A stretch of 64,000 nt of DNA from an uncultured Marinobacter sp. (GTDB lineage Bacteria; Pseudomonadota; Gammaproteobacteria; Pseudomonadales; Oleiphilaceae): contig NZ_CAMYMK010000002.1 in the NCBI RefSeq assembly GCF_947259545.1, forward strand, positions 992,001 through 1,056,000, read 5' to 3'. Shown here one piece after another: positions 37,794 through 47,360 of this stretch. Position 1 is the first letter of the stretch. Each line of letters opens with the position of its first letter. The notes under the pieces were generated by a model, which did not search any database, was not told where the DNA came from, and worked only from the letters and a program-made list of their open reading frames with translations. Position numbers and translations under genes: made by a program.

Positions 37794-39542
37794 ATGTTCT
37801 CACTCTGCAGACAAATTCGATTTCCAGGCGCCCTGTTGTGGTGTTTGTTGTGGGTATTGCCAGGGCACGCCACTCAGGTGGTGGTGAATGTCGAGGGCGA
37901 CTACCCAGCCCTGGAGGACAATGCAGAAGTCTTTATCGGTGACGTTGAGGGACGAAGCGCCGACAACCTGCGCCGTTACGTCAGTACTGCAAAAAAACAG
38001 GTCCAGGAGGCCCTCAAAGCCCTTGGATACTACAGTCCCCTTATTGAGTGGGAGGTAGTGGAAGGAGAGGGGGAAGACGGACTTGCTCAACTGACGTTAA
38101 CGGTGATCCCCGGCGAGCCGGTTCGTATTGCCTCGCGGGAGGTCGTGATTGAAGGCCCGGCGGCAGAAGACGACAGTTTTCAGGCTGCCATACCAATGTC
38201 CCCTTCAAAGGGGGATGTGCTCAATCATGGTGAATACACCACTCTGAGACAATCCATCCAGAATCGGGCTCGTGTAATGGGTTATTTTGATGGTGAGTTT
38301 GTCAGCCGAACATTGAAAGTGGATCCAGAGAAAAGAACCGCGGCCATCTCTATTCGTTTCCGCAGCGGAGAGCGTTATCGCCTGGGGGACGTGGATTTTC
38401 CGGAGGGTCATGGTTTCGAAACCAGCTTGCTGGACAAGTTTGTGACGTTTGACCCCGGTCAGCCCTATCACGCGGATGAAATTGCCAGGCTCAGTCGGGA
38501 TCTGTCTAACAGTGGTTACTTTTCCGGGGTGGATATTGATGCATCGCCTGGCAGTGCCCGGGATCGGGTGATCCCGGTGACGGTTAACCTGACGACGCGT
38601 CCGCCCCGATCCGTTGCCGCAGGCGTGGGTTTTTCCACGGATGTTGGTCCGCGCTTGCGCGGCAACTGGCGCGAACACTGGATCAACCTCATGGGGCATC
38701 GGAGAGGTGTGGAAACGGAATTGTCCGGCCCGCGCCAGAACCTCACTACCTGGTATGAGCTGCCACTCGACCCGCCGATGACGGACTCCATACGTCTTGG
38801 TGCCGGGTATCAGCGCGAAGATATTGAGGATGTGGAATCCGAACGTCTCACTCTTGGCCAGCAGTGGCAGCACCAGCTGGACTCGGGGTGGATGCAGGTG
38901 GCCTCCCTGAGCTGGGAAGGCGAACGCTTCCGTATTGGTGATGGCGAACGGGAACAGAGTAGCCTGTTGCTGCCAGGGGTGAGCTATTCGAAGTTGAATG
39001 CCAACTCGCCACTGGACCCTTCCAGGGGGTATCGGATTCAGTTCGATGTGAAGGGTGCGCACCGTGAAGTCTTGTCGGACGCCGATATTCTCCATGTGAA
39101 TTTTCTGGTCCGGGGCCTGTACACTCTGGCCGATAACCACCGCTTTCTCGCACGTTTCCAGGCGGGCGGCGTGGCGACAAACCGGTTCGACGACGTGCCG
39201 CCATCGCTGCGTTTCTTTGCCGGTGGTGACCAGAGTGTTCGCGGTTATGGCTACGAAACTCTGTCGCCGAAAGATGACGATGGTGTGGCCGTTGGTGGAC
39301 GTTACCTGATGGTCGGCAGTGTCGAATACCAGTACGAGTTCATCCAGAACTGGCGCGTGGCGGCCTTTGTGGATGAGGGTAACGCAATAGATGATGTGTT
39401 TGATCCATTGGCCACAGGGGCAGGCGTGGGCATACGCTGGGTGAGCCCGGTTGGCCCCTTACGCCTGGATATTGCCAAGGGCCTGGATGAAGAATTCGGT
39501 GGTGAATGGCGCGTTCACTTTTCCATGGGGCCCGAACTGTGA
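37794..39542 (+). CDS. tamA: Translocation and assembly module subunit TamA
   Basis: An Omp85-family outer-membrane protein that works with TamB in envelope assembly and lipid transport. The 582-residue product has a signal peptide (cut after GHA, near 26). Three POTRA domains follow to about residue 270 (YYSPLIEWEVVEG and GYFDGEFVSRTLKV are typical). The 16-strand barrel includes the lid motif FFAGGDQSVRGYGYE near 477-491. ATG 37794 is used because the protein then starts right at the signal peptide; a longer frame exists but overlaps the divergent gene region. tamB overlaps its stop. Confidence 0.93.
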   Translation: MFSLCRQIRFPGALLWCLLWVLPGHATQVVVNVEGDYPALEDNAEVFIGDVEGRSADNLRRYVSTAKKQVQEALKALGYYSPLIEWEVVEGEGEDGLAQLTLTVIPGEPVRIASREVVIEGPAAEDDSFQAAIPMSPSKGDVLNHGEYTTLRQSIQNRARVMGYFDGEFVSRTLKVDPEKRTAAISIRFRSGERYRLGDVDFPEGHGFETSLLDKFVTFDPGQPYHADEIARLSRDLSNSGYFSGVDIDASPGSARDRVIPVTVNLTTRPPRSVAAGVGFSTDVGPRLRGNWREHWINLMGHRRGVETELSGPRQNLTTWYELPLDPPMTDSIRLGAGYQREDIEDVESERLTLGQQWQHQLDSGWMQVASLSWEGERFRIGDGEREQSSLLLPGVSYSKLNANSPLDPSRGYRIQFDVKGAHREVLSDADILHVNFLVRGLYTLADNHRFLARFQAGGVATNRFDDVPPSLRFFAGGDQSVRGYGYETLSPKDDDGVAVGGRYLMVGSVEYQYEFIQNWRVAAFVDEGNAIDDVFDPLATGAGVGIRWVSPVGPLRLDIAKGLDEEFGGEWRVHFSMGPEL

Positions 39543-42500
39543 CGGACGTGAAGCGAAAGCGGCGGAGCTGGCGGTTCTGGCTATTGCTCGCGCTGGGTAT
39601 TCTGGTATTGCTGCCCATTGTGCTGGTAGCCGTTCTGCTACTGATCCTGCGTTCCGAGGTGGGGACGGCCTGGGCTCTCGACCAGATTCCGGGCTTGCAG
39701 ACACAAGGGGATAAGGGTTCCCTGTTCGGCTATTGGCGAGCCGATTCCCTACGGTGGCAGGGCTATGGTGTCGGGGTGACCATTGAGGCCGTGGTGGTCG
39801 ACTGGTCCCCTGGCTGCCTTTTGAGCAAGGAATTGTGCCTGGATACGCTCCATGCCGACGCCATCGACCTCAAACTGCAACCTTCCGATGAGCCGGAGGA
39901 GCCCAGAGGCGATATCAGCCTGCCCCTGGTCAACCTGCCGATCGGCCTGAAAATCGGCGATGTCCGCCTGGGCCTGTTTACCGTCAACGACGGCAAGGTC
40001 TGGGACTCGCTGGAAATAGAAGCGGGTGGCTCCGGAACCGACTGGGTTATAGACCGGGCAAACTACCGTCTGGATGATATCTCCGTAAACGCATCCGGGC
40101 GGCTGGGGACCCGCGGTGACTGGCCGCTCGATCTGGATGTGGATGTCTCTCTGCCGCCTCCCTATGGCGACGATTGGCAACTGGCGCTGAATCTGACGGG
40201 GAGCGCAAAGGATCTCAGGTTGTCCGGTCGCAGCAGCGGTTACCTCAGTGCTGGACTGGAGGGACGTGGGGCGCCACTGGACAGGCGTTTGCCACTTCGC
40301 CTGTCTCTCCGGTCGGAGTCGTTCCTGCCGCTGGATACCTTGCCATCAACCCTCACCCTGACCAACTGGCAGCTTTCTCTCGACGGTAGTCTGGAGAAGG
40401 GTTTTGCTACGCGCTCCACGATGACGTTACCGGGCACCGAAGGGGCGATAGCTACGTCGCTCCGGGGGATGCTGACCACCGCCGGCGCATCGGGCCTGGT
40501 GTTGGACATGGCTGGCCCCGGGGACGATGCAGGGCAGGGCACTCTCAAGATTGAGGGGGATGTGAGTTGGGATGAGGTCCTGACTGCAACCGCCGAGATC
40601 GGGTTGGAGGCATTCCCCTGGTACAGCCTGATTCCCGAATTTGACCCACCGCCGGTTTCCCTGCGGAGTTTGAATGGCGAGGTGTCTTACCGTGACAACA
40701 GTTACAACGCCAGGCTGGAAGCGGCAGTATCCGGCCCTCTGGGGGATGCGGATCTGAAGACGGCCCTGGAAGGCAATCTGGAAACGGTGTCCCTGAGCGA
40801 CCTGGTAGTCAGCACCGGCGCGGGATCCCTCCAGGGCAATGCGGACGTTGATTTCGCTGGGCAGCTGGCGTGGCAGGCCGGCCTGACGCTTGATCAATTC
40901 AACCCGGGCTTTTGGGTTCCAGTGCTCCAGGCCAGTCTGAACGGTGACCTGAACAGCCAGGGGCAACTGGCGGACGATGGGTTGCCGGATATGACGGCCG
41001 ACTGGGATATTTCCGGCACCTGGCAGGAGGAGCCCGCCGTTACCCAAGGCGAGTTGCAAGCCTCGGGCGGCACCTGGGACGTACCCGATCTGAACCTCGA
41101 AGTGGGTGAGAATCGTATCAATGGCAGCGGTCGCTGGGGTTCCGAAATTGCCGGTAACCTCGACATCCGCGTGCCCGAGCCGGAGATTCTACTGCCCGGG
41201 TTGGCGGGCGAACTGGTTGCGTCACTGGTGGTGCGGGGGACTCCAAAGGATCCCCAGGGGGACCTGTCGGTAACTGCAAACGATCTGGTCTGGCAGGATG
41301 ACGTGACGATTGCTATGGCTGAGCTCGAAGCCAGTCTGCGCAGTGGTTTTGCTTTGAACGCCAAGGCGACGGCGGAGGATGTCCGTGCCGGGGATCAGCG
41401 CCTGGAGCGGCTGGAGCTGGGCCTGTCAGGGACACAGCAGGCGCACCGGCTGACGATCCGGGCGCTCCACGACGAAGCTGATCTCGCCCTTGCCCTGGCG
41501 GGGGGCGCCGGTGATGCCTGGGACAGCTGGCGTGGGTCTCTGAACAGCGGGGAGATCAAGCTGCCGGGGCCGTCCCAGGTCTGGACCCTCGACCAGCCTG
41601 CGGAACTCGACTACAGCAAGGACGGTACGCTGACCTTCGGAGCTCATTGCTGGCGTTGGCAGGAGAGTTCCGTCTGTGCCGGGGATCAGACTCTGATGCC
41701 AAGCCCGCAGCTCGCCTATCAGATAAATAACTTCCCTTCCAAGGCTCTGGCGTCGCTGCTGCCGGAAACCCTCCGTTGGGATGCGCGGATCAACGCCGAC
41801 GTTAAACTGGCAATGACCGATAACGGCCCGGATGGCACTGTTTCCCTGGATGCGGGGGCAGGGGAATTCGAGGTGCTGGTTCAGGAAGACTGGGAAACGC
41901 TGCGTCACGATAGCCTGACCGTGAGCGTTGATATGAAGCCTCAAATGGCGGACGTTGCTGTCCGGCTGGCGGGGCCGGAATTGGGAGAGTTTGCCCTGGA
42001 TCTGTCGGTTGATCCGACCGCAGAAGAGCGAACCGTAGCCGGCGATTTCAAACTGGAGGGTCTGGATATTGCGCTGGCGGGTGTGGTGGCCGGCCTGGAG
42101 GAAGTCCAGGGTGAGGTGAATGGCCAAGGGCAGTTGTCCGGCCCCCTGATGAGACCGGCCATACAAGGCGAGATCGCCCTGACAGGGGGACGCTTCGTGG
42201 ACCCTTCCTTGCCGATCCCGCTGGAAGATGTGGTGGTGGCGTTGACGTTGAACGGGTATTCCGCCGATCTGAGTGGGCGATGGAAGAGCAATGATCGCAG
42301 TGAGGGGAAGCTGACCGGTGAACTGGAGTGGGAGCGCGAGCCTGCCGTGGAAGTCACCGTCACCGGAAAACGCCTGCCGGTGACCTACGATCCCTATGCC
42401 CGGGTCGAAGTCGCACCGGATATTACTCTGGCATTCCGCGACGGAGCGTTGTCGGTGACCGGGCGGGTGGATGTGCCTCGGGGCGAGATTGAAGTGCGTA

Positions 42501-43264
42501 CCCTGCCGGAGCAGGCAGTGTCGGTTTCCGAGGATGAAGTCATTGTCGGGGCCGATCAGGAGGAGCCCGCTGTCCGCTCACTGAATATGGACGTCACTGT
42601 GGTGGTGGGGGACGACGCGGTTACCTTCGCGGCTTTCGGTGTGACCGGGGAGCTCAAGGGGACGCTGCGGATTGGCAATGACATGGACACGCGAGGCGCC
42701 CTCCAGTTGGAGAACGGTCAGTATGAAGCCTATGGGCAGGAGCTGGAGCTGCGCCGGGCGCGAATTGTCTTTGTGGGGCCACTCACCCAGCCGTATCTGG
42801 ACATCGAGGCAGTGCGTCGTGTGGATACCGTGGTCGCCGGCATTCGCCTCAGCGGACCGGTCCGCGAGCCGGAAACGGAAGTGTTCTCCGAGCCATCGAT
42901 GCCCCAGAGCGATGCCTTGTCCTATGTGATACTCGGGCGTTCGCCCCAAAGCCGGGGCGATGAAGGACAAATGAGTCGGGCGGCGTTGTCTCTGGGGCTG
43001 ACCCAGGCGAGCAAGGTCACTCAAGGGCTGGGAGACGAGCTCGGTATTCGCAACCTGGTTCTGGAAGCGGAAGGGACGGGGGATCAGGCGTCGGTGGTCG
43101 CCAGTGGTTACATCACCGACGAGCTGAGCCTGCGGTACGGAGTGGGGATCTTTGAGCCGATTACCACCGTGGCGCTGCGCTACGATCTGGGGCGCTACTT
43201 CTATCTGGAAGCAGCCAGTGGGCTGGCTGCTTCCCTCGACATCTTCTATACCCGGGATTTCTAG
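39539..43264 (+). CDS. tamB: Translocation and assembly module subunit TamB
   Basis: A very large AsmA/DUF490-family protein forming a hydrophobic groove across the periplasm, thought to move phospholipids to the outer membrane with TamA. The 1241-residue product has an N-terminal membrane helix (about 13-38), then repetitive beta-taco sequence, then the conserved C-terminal TamB domain (ALSYVILGRSPQS near 1134-1146), ending in Phe. GTG 39539 overlaps the tamA stop (GTGA) and is preferred to an upstream ATG inside tamA, because coupling is usual for this pair. Confidence 0.93.
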   Translation: MTDVKRKRRSWRFWLLLALGILVLLPIVLVAVLLLILRSEVGTAWALDQIPGLQTQGDKGSLFGYWRADSLRWQGYGVGVTIEAVVVDWSPGCLLSKELCLDTLHADAIDLKLQPSDEPEEPRGDISLPLVNLPIGLKIGDVRLGLFTVNDGKVWDSLEIEAGGSGTDWVIDRANYRLDDISVNASGRLGTRGDWPLDLDVDVSLPPPYGDDWQLALNLTGSAKDLRLSGRSSGYLSAGLEGRGAPLDRRLPLRLSLRSESFLPLDTLPSTLTLTNWQLSLDGSLEKGFATRSTMTLPGTEGAIATSLRGMLTTAGASGLVLDMAGPGDDAGQGTLKIEGDVSWDEVLTATAEIGLEAFPWYSLIPEFDPPPVSLRSLNGEVSYRDNSYNARLEAAVSGPLGDADLKTALEGNLETVSLSDLVVSTGAGSLQGNADVDFAGQLAWQAGLTLDQFNPGFWVPVLQASLNGDLNSQGQLADDGLPDMTADWDISGTWQEEPAVTQGELQASGGTWDVPDLNLEVGENRINGSGRWGSEIAGNLDIRVPEPEILLPGLAGELVASLVVRGTPKDPQGDLSVTANDLVWQDDVTIAMAELEASLRSGFALNAKATAEDVRAGDQRLERLELGLSGTQQAHRLTIRALHDEADLALALAGGAGDAWDSWRGSLNSGEIKLPGPSQVWTLDQPAELDYSKDGTLTFGAHCWRWQESSVCAGDQTLMPSPQLAYQINNFPSKALASLLPETLRWDARINADVKLAMTDNGPDGTVSLDAGAGEFEVLVQEDWETLRHDSLTVSVDMKPQMADVAVRLAGPELGEFALDLSVDPTAEERTVAGDFKLEGLDIALAGVVAGLEEVQGEVNGQGQLSGPLMRPAIQGEIALTGGRFVDPSLPIPLEDVVVALTLNGYSADLSGRWKSNDRSEGKLTGELEWEREPAVEVTVTGKRLPVTYDPYARVEVAPDITLAFRDGALSVTGRVDVPRGEIEVRTLPEQAVSVSEDEVIVGADQEEPAVRSLNMDVTVVVGDDAVTFAAFGVTGELKGTLRIGNDMDTRGALQLENGQYEAYGQELELRRARIVFVGPLTQPYLDIEAVRRVDTVVAGIRLSGPVREPETEVFSEPSMPQSDALSYVILGRSPQSRGDEGQMSRAALSLGLTQASKVTQGLGDELGIRNLVLEAEGTGDQASVVASGYITDELSLRYGVGIFEPITTVALRYDLGRYFYLEAASGLAASLDIFYTRDF

Positions 43265-43947
43265 TCGAGCTGGAAGGTCGCGCTGACACTTGCCTGTAAC
43301 TCCCGGGCCCCGACACTGGACACCACATCCGCTCCGGATCTGGCTTCCGCCATCATCATCGGGATCGGGCGGTGGCCGCCATTGACGCTGATATTAACCA
43401 CGTCACCGCAGGACTGCTCCAGTTGACGGGCAACAAATTCGCAGCGGGATTTGGCATCCGCAATCGCCCGGGCCAGCGCCTCTTTTTGTAGTCCCGACTC
43501 ATCGGAATGGTAAAAGCTGCCGGCACCGAGATGGTAGTCGAGCCCGAGTTTCTGGGCCTGCTCCAACAGCGGGTTAAGCAATGCAAGATCGTCAATGGTG
43601 AAGCTCACGGTTTGCGAGGCGACCGCCATTTTCTGGGGTTCCTGGCCCCGTTCCTGGACCGGCAGCGTTCGGGTGTAAAGATTGACGTTGGCGTCACTGT
43701 AATCGTTGAGTTGGTCGCGGTAAGTGCTGATGTTGTCGCGCCACTGGGCCATGACTTCATTGACCTTGTCCGATGCCCGGGCCGGCAGATTGTGTTCGGC
43801 GCTGGCCGTGAACTGCAGGCGGGCGCTGTCAGGGGTATATTTCACCGCGCCTTCTCCGCTCAGGCTGACTTCGCCTGCCTGGGCCGCCAGTGGTATCAGG
43901 GTTGCCGCCAGGCCAGGTAGCAGGTGTTTTTTCATCGTGTTTAGCAT
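43261..43947 (-). CDS. SIMPL domain (DUF541) periplasmic protein
   Basis: A 228-residue secreted protein with a signal peptide cut after AQA (near 24). A SIMPL/DUF541 domain follows, with VSLSGEGAVKYTPDSARL at the start and ALARAIADAKSRCEFVA near 158-174. Relatives include E. coli YggE, tied to oxidative-stress tolerance. AACGGAG lies eight bases before the ATG. The gene converges on tamB, sharing four bases of stop codons. It has no other functional context here. Confidence 0.88.
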   Translation of the reverse strand: MLNTMKKHLLPGLAATLIPLAAQAGEVSLSGEGAVKYTPDSARLQFTASAEHNLPARASDKVNEVMAQWRDNISTYRDQLNDYSDANVNLYTRTLPVQERGQEPQKMAVASQTVSFTIDDLALLNPLLEQAQKLGLDYHLGAGSFYHSDESGLQKEALARAIADAKSRCEFVARQLEQSCGDVVNISVNGGHRPIPMMMAEARSGADVVSSVGARELQASVSATFQLD

Positions 43948-43986
43948 GGTCAGATCTCCGTTCTTTTTGCCGTTTGATATTCAGCG

Positions 43987-44733
43987 CTATGGATTGGTTA
44001 TCGAGGCGTTGGCTTCGGCTTCTTCCAGTCGTATCAACTTCCGTGCCCGGGCAGCATGGACAAAGTGGCCGAAGATGCGACGATGCCCGCCATGATAAAG
44101 CAGGTATTCCGGATGCCACTGGACACCCATTAACCACTGGTCACCGGTGTTTTCGATGGCCTGGACAAACTGGTCGTTGTCCAGTGCGACCACCCTCAGA
44201 TTGCGTCCAAGGCGTTTGATGGCCTGGCTGTGAATACGATTGGCGCCAATAACGGTGCTGTGCATGAGGCGGCCGAGCCGGGTGTTCTTAACGAGCCGCA
44301 CAGTTTGCATGGGGAGCAGCAACGGTCGGTGCCGCGTATGGACACGAAGGGGCGTGACGTTCTGGCACAGGGAACCTCCGTGAAACACATTAATGAACTG
44401 GGCGCCCCGACAAATGCCCAGAATCGGGATGTTCAGCTGTTCGGCCCTTGTCAGCAACTGTCGGTCGGTCTGATCCCGCTGGTGGTCATAGCGGGCGGTT
44501 ACGGTCGGTTGCTGGCCGTAGAGCTCCGGGTGAACGTGGGTACCCCCCGACAGCACCAGTCCATCAAGAAGCGCTACGTTTACCCTGGCGCCGGGACGGA
44601 TATAATGCGTCCTTGCCCCGTGGATGCGCAGCGCCAGACTGATCAGGCGGTGTGCCGTACTGCGACGTGCGGGGCCACTGATGCCGATGGTCAGTCCCGG
44701 TAGTTCGGGCGCCTGCGGGATAGTGTCAGACAT
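43987..44733 (-). CDS. Class I glutamine amidotransferase (peptidase C26, PuuD-like)
   Basis: A 248-residue hydrolase of the gamma-glutamyl hydrolase/amidotransferase family. The catalytic Cys108 is in ILGICRGAQF, with His207 and Glu209 in VQWHPEY, so the triad is complete. The GGTHVHPELYG region near 63-73 is shared with gamma-glutamyl-GABA hydrolases. ATG 44733 is chosen because it overlaps the upstream amidoligase stop by eight bases, a coupled pair. It likely supplies ammonia to, or trims glutamyl groups for, the amidoligase. Confidence 0.9.
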   Translation of the reverse strand: MSDTIPQAPELPGLTIGISGPARRSTAHRLISLALRIHGARTHYIRPGARVNVALLDGLVLSGGTHVHPELYGQQPTVTARYDHQRDQTDRQLLTRAEQLNIPILGICRGAQFINVFHGGSLCQNVTPLRVHTRHRPLLLPMQTVRLVKNTRLGRLMHSTVIGANRIHSQAIKRLGRNLRVVALDNDQFVQAIENTGDQWLMGVQWHPEYLLYHGGHRRIFGHFVHAARARKLIRLEEAEANASITNP

Positions 44734-45727
44734 AGTAGCGGTTACGCAGCCATTGCCCACAGGTATCAAGCCAACTCTGAGTGAGGTTGCGCAGGCTCAG
44801 TTTGCGGCTCATGCGGAACTGCTCCCTGAGCTCCGCCAGATCCTCAGCATTGTTGGCGATCTGTTCCAGCACCACCCAGTCGTTCCAGACCGAAGAAAAA
44901 TGCCATCCGGGATTGTCGATGTCGCAATCCGGCAGGCGGTAGTGCAGGGTGGGCCGGCTCTTGATGCGTTCATCCATCACGTATTCTGCCAGAACGGATT
45001 TATTCAGGTCGGCAAACAGCGGCAAGAGGTCCAGTGCCTTGTTGCGTGTGGGGTTGAACCTGAGATAGTCCCGCATCAACTGTTCGGTATCCGGGGCGTA
45101 ATTATCATTTACCAGCAGGTCGATATAGGGGCTGCTCCACGGTTCGATGTAACTGGTGAATTTGCGGCTGATGTCAATCTGATGCCGGGATTTAAGCCAG
45201 TCATACAGCACTGCGAATGCCTGAAGATAGCGAACCAGGGTGTCCGCCCTCAGGTCGGGCAGCTCTGGGTTGAGCTGCAGACCGAACGCATAATAGAGCG
45301 TTTCCCGGCTGCCAAGAGCGCCTGCCTTGCGCAGTTCATCGCAGAGAACCTCGATGCACTCAAGGGATGAAAACGGCATGGGCGGGCTGATGATCTCCAG
45401 GGGAACGATCTTCTCGGCGGCCGCATCAATCACATCCATTGCCTGGCCACCAAGTTCCCGCATGGATTCCGGGACGGTTTCCCCCTTCAGATCCAGATCC
45501 TTGATGGGGGCTGAATCCAGTTCAATGGTGAAAGATCCGAACTCTGTTTCCAGCTCCGTCACATAGCGCGAGGCTTCACGGGACTGTCCCCGAAGCAGTT
45601 TCTCTGTCAGCTGAACCAGGGCGTTGTAACTCAGACCCGACAGCTCAATCTCAACACCGACGCGACGCTCCTCTCCGGATTCGGTCCTGAGGATATCTGG
45701 CATCCTGCATGCCTTGGTTTCGCTCAT
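44726..45727 (-). CDS. Amidoligase family protein
   Basis: A 333-residue member of the amidoligase enzyme family, related to glutamine-synthetase/GCS-type carboxylate-amine ligases. The N-terminal VGVEIEL at 23-29 carries the metal-binding Glu pair. The later FTIELDSAPIKD and PLEIISPPMPF segments match the family core. Such enzymes form amide or peptide bonds at the cost of ATP, and published comparative genomics (Iyer and colleagues, 2009) noted pairing with glutamine amidotransferases. The coupled downstream gene is just such an amidotransferase, so a small unknown metabolite or peptide tag is the likely product. It is divergent from lexA. Confidence 0.82.
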   Translation of the reverse strand: MSETKACRMPDILRTESGEERRVGVEIELSGLSYNALVQLTEKLLRGQSREASRYVTELETEFGSFTIELDSAPIKDLDLKGETVPESMRELGGQAMDVIDAAAEKIVPLEIISPPMPFSSLECIEVLCDELRKAGALGSRETLYYAFGLQLNPELPDLRADTLVRYLQAFAVLYDWLKSRHQIDISRKFTSYIEPWSSPYIDLLVNDNYAPDTEQLMRDYLRFNPTRNKALDLLPLFADLNKSVLAEYVMDERIKSRPTLHYRLPDCDIDNPGWHFSSVWNDWVVLEQIANNAEDLAELREQFRMSRKLSLRNLTQSWLDTCGQWLRNRYYV

Positions 45728-45837
45728 TCCTGCGCCTCCTCAATGGGTTGGATTTACCATACCACAGACCGTCCCCGGCGCATCCTGAGGTAATCCGACA
45801 AAAAATACAGGAAGTGGACTTTACACTGGATAAAACA

Positions 45838-45871
45838 CTGTATATAGTCAAATCACTGTATATAAAACCAG
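45838..45871 (+). promoter_or_regulatory. LexA operators (SOS boxes) before lexA
   Basis: CTGTATATAAAACCAG at 45856-45871 fits the LexA consensus CTG-N10-CAG. A second CTGTATAT-containing half-site starts at 45838, with its right half degenerate. The pair ends 18 bases before the lexA start, where a repressor would block the promoter, so lexA-sulA should be autoregulated. Confidence 0.85.
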
Positions 45872-45889
45872 GACGAGTGGGGCAACCGC

Positions 45890-46498
45890 ATGAAGCTGAC
45901 AGCAAGGCAAACCCAGGTATTGGATATCATCCGGCGTTACGTGGATGAAACCGGGTACCCACCGACCCGGGCGGAGATCGCTGCGGAACTGGGTTTCCGT
46001 TCCGCCAATGCTGCAGAGGAACATCTCCGGGCGCTGGCGCGCAAGGGTGCCATTGAAATGGTGCCGGGCGCGAGCCGGGGTATTCGTTTGCCGGAGGTTG
46101 AGGAAGATCTCGGTTTGCCGGTGATCGGTCAGGTGGCGGCGGGCAGTCCAATTCTGGCCCAGGAGCATATCGAGGATCATTGCACCCTGAAGCCGGACTT
46201 TTTCTCGCCATCTGCAGACTATCTGCTGCGGGTGCGCGGAATGAGTATGAAGGACATCGGTATTCTCGACGGCGACCTGCTGGCGGTCCATCGTACCCAG
46301 GATGTTCATAATGGTCAGGTCGTGGTCGCCCGGGTGGGGGAGGAAGTCACGGTCAAGCGGTTCCGCAGGGAGGGCGCGAAAGTGCAACTGATTGCGGAGA
46401 ATGAGGAATTTGCCCCAATTGAAGTGGATCTCACGGAAGAGGAACTGTTCATTGAAGGGCTTGGTGTCGGTGTCATCCGGCGTTCGGATATGCACTGA
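45890..46498 (+). CDS. lexA: SOS repressor LexA
   Basis: The repressor of the DNA-damage response that cleaves itself when RecA filaments form. The 202-residue product has the same length and numbering as E. coli LexA. It has an N-terminal winged helix-turn-helix (about 1-70), the cleavage site Ala84-Gly85, and the catalytic Ser119 and Lys156. SOS boxes stand right upstream. The sulA-like gene follows after 33 bases, as in Pseudomonas. Identification is certain. Confidence 0.99.
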   Translation: MKLTARQTQVLDIIRRYVDETGYPPTRAEIAAELGFRSANAAEEHLRALARKGAIEMVPGASRGIRLPEVEEDLGLPVIGQVAAGSPILAQEHIEDHCTLKPDFFSPSADYLLRVRGMSMKDIGILDGDLLAVHRTQDVHNGQVVVARVGEEVTVKRFRREGAKVQLIAENEEFAPIEVDLTEEELFIEGLGVGVIRRSDMH

Positions 46499-46531
46499 TC
46501 CGGAACGGTCAACTTGAAGGCGAGGCGTATC

Positions 46532-47032
46532 ATGGAACAACTCAGCTTTAACCAGAATCTGGCCTATTCACAGGCAGCTATGGGCTACCAGGCTCCCGCA
46601 AGGTATTCAGGGGGAGCGTCAGTTGTTCGCAGCGGGCCTGCAAGATCCAGGCGAGCCGATCCAGCAACAGCGCCGGTGACTGGCAATGTGACTGAAATTA
46701 TCCTGCCGGAAGGTCAGGTTGAGAACTTCCAGCTATTGCTGCCAATGTTGACCCAGTTAAACCAGGAAAAACGCTGGCTTGCGTGGATTGATCCGCCCCA
46801 GGCGCTGGTAAGCAAGTGGCAAAAGATGCATGGCATCGTCGCGGGTGAGTTGCTGGTATTGAGATCCACCCAGGACTATCCGGCCCGCCAGCTGGCTGAG
46901 CGTGCGCTCAGTGCCGGGACCTGCCATGCAGTGGTGATGTGGACGCGGAAGCTTAGTCGTGAAGCTCTGGAAACGCTGCAGAAAGCGTCAGCCCAGGGCA
47001 ACAGTCACGGAGTAGTATTACGCCAGCGCTGA
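46532..47032 (+). CDS. sulA: Cell-division inhibitor SulA
   Basis: SulA blocks FtsZ polymerisation during the SOS response. The 166-residue product matches the family. An N-terminal variable region rich in Ala, Arg and Ser is followed by the conserved fold with LPMLTQLNQEKRWLAWIDPP near 71-90. ATG 46532 is used because GGCGAGG lies upstream and the alternative six codons earlier has no site. It is the second gene of the lexA operon and is therefore SOS-controlled by the LexA boxes before lexA. Confidence 0.92.
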   Translation: MEQLSFNQNLAYSQAAMGYQAPARYSGGASVVRSGPARSRRADPATAPVTGNVTEIILPEGQVENFQLLLPMLTQLNQEKRWLAWIDPPQALVSKWQKMHGIVAGELLVLRSTQDYPARQLAERALSAGTCHAVVMWTRKLSREALETLQKASAQGNSHGVVLRQR

Positions 47033-47054
47033 TGATGCGCTGGCCAGGGTGTTT

Positions 47055-47315
47055 TCAGTGAAGCGTGTAGGAGGGTTGGACGTCCTGGGTTTCCAGCTCA
47101 TCCTCTTCCCAATCGATATCATGGGAGACGTTTCCGACCGCTTCGATGCCTGCAGCAATCATCGCCTTGGCAACGGCCATATCCCGGTCTTCCATCATTT
47201 CGCGAGCTTCTGAAGAAAACGAAATGCGCACCAGCGGTGCTGCGTCGTCATCAATACGACGCAGGGCGTAATCGCCATCACTCAACTGTACGATTTCAAA
47301 AAAAGATGGTGACAT
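47055..47315 (-). CDS. Conserved small hypothetical protein
   Basis: An 86-residue acidic soluble protein with no known motif. It begins MSPSFFEIVQLSDGDYALRR and contains the helical EAREMMEDRDMAVAKAMIAAG. Related small proteins follow lexA-sulA in Pseudomonas, so the synteny supports a real gene. It lies 45 bases downstream of the DUF6586-type gene and is probably co-transcribed with it. Function is unknown. Confidence 0.75.
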   Translation of the reverse strand: MSPSFFEIVQLSDGDYALRRIDDDAAPLVRISFSSEAREMMEDRDMAVAKAMIAAGIEAVGNVSHDIDWEEDELETQDVQPSYTLH

Positions 47316-47360
47316 TCAAATAACCTTTCTGTTGATTCCTACCCCGTCGTACCATGCGGT

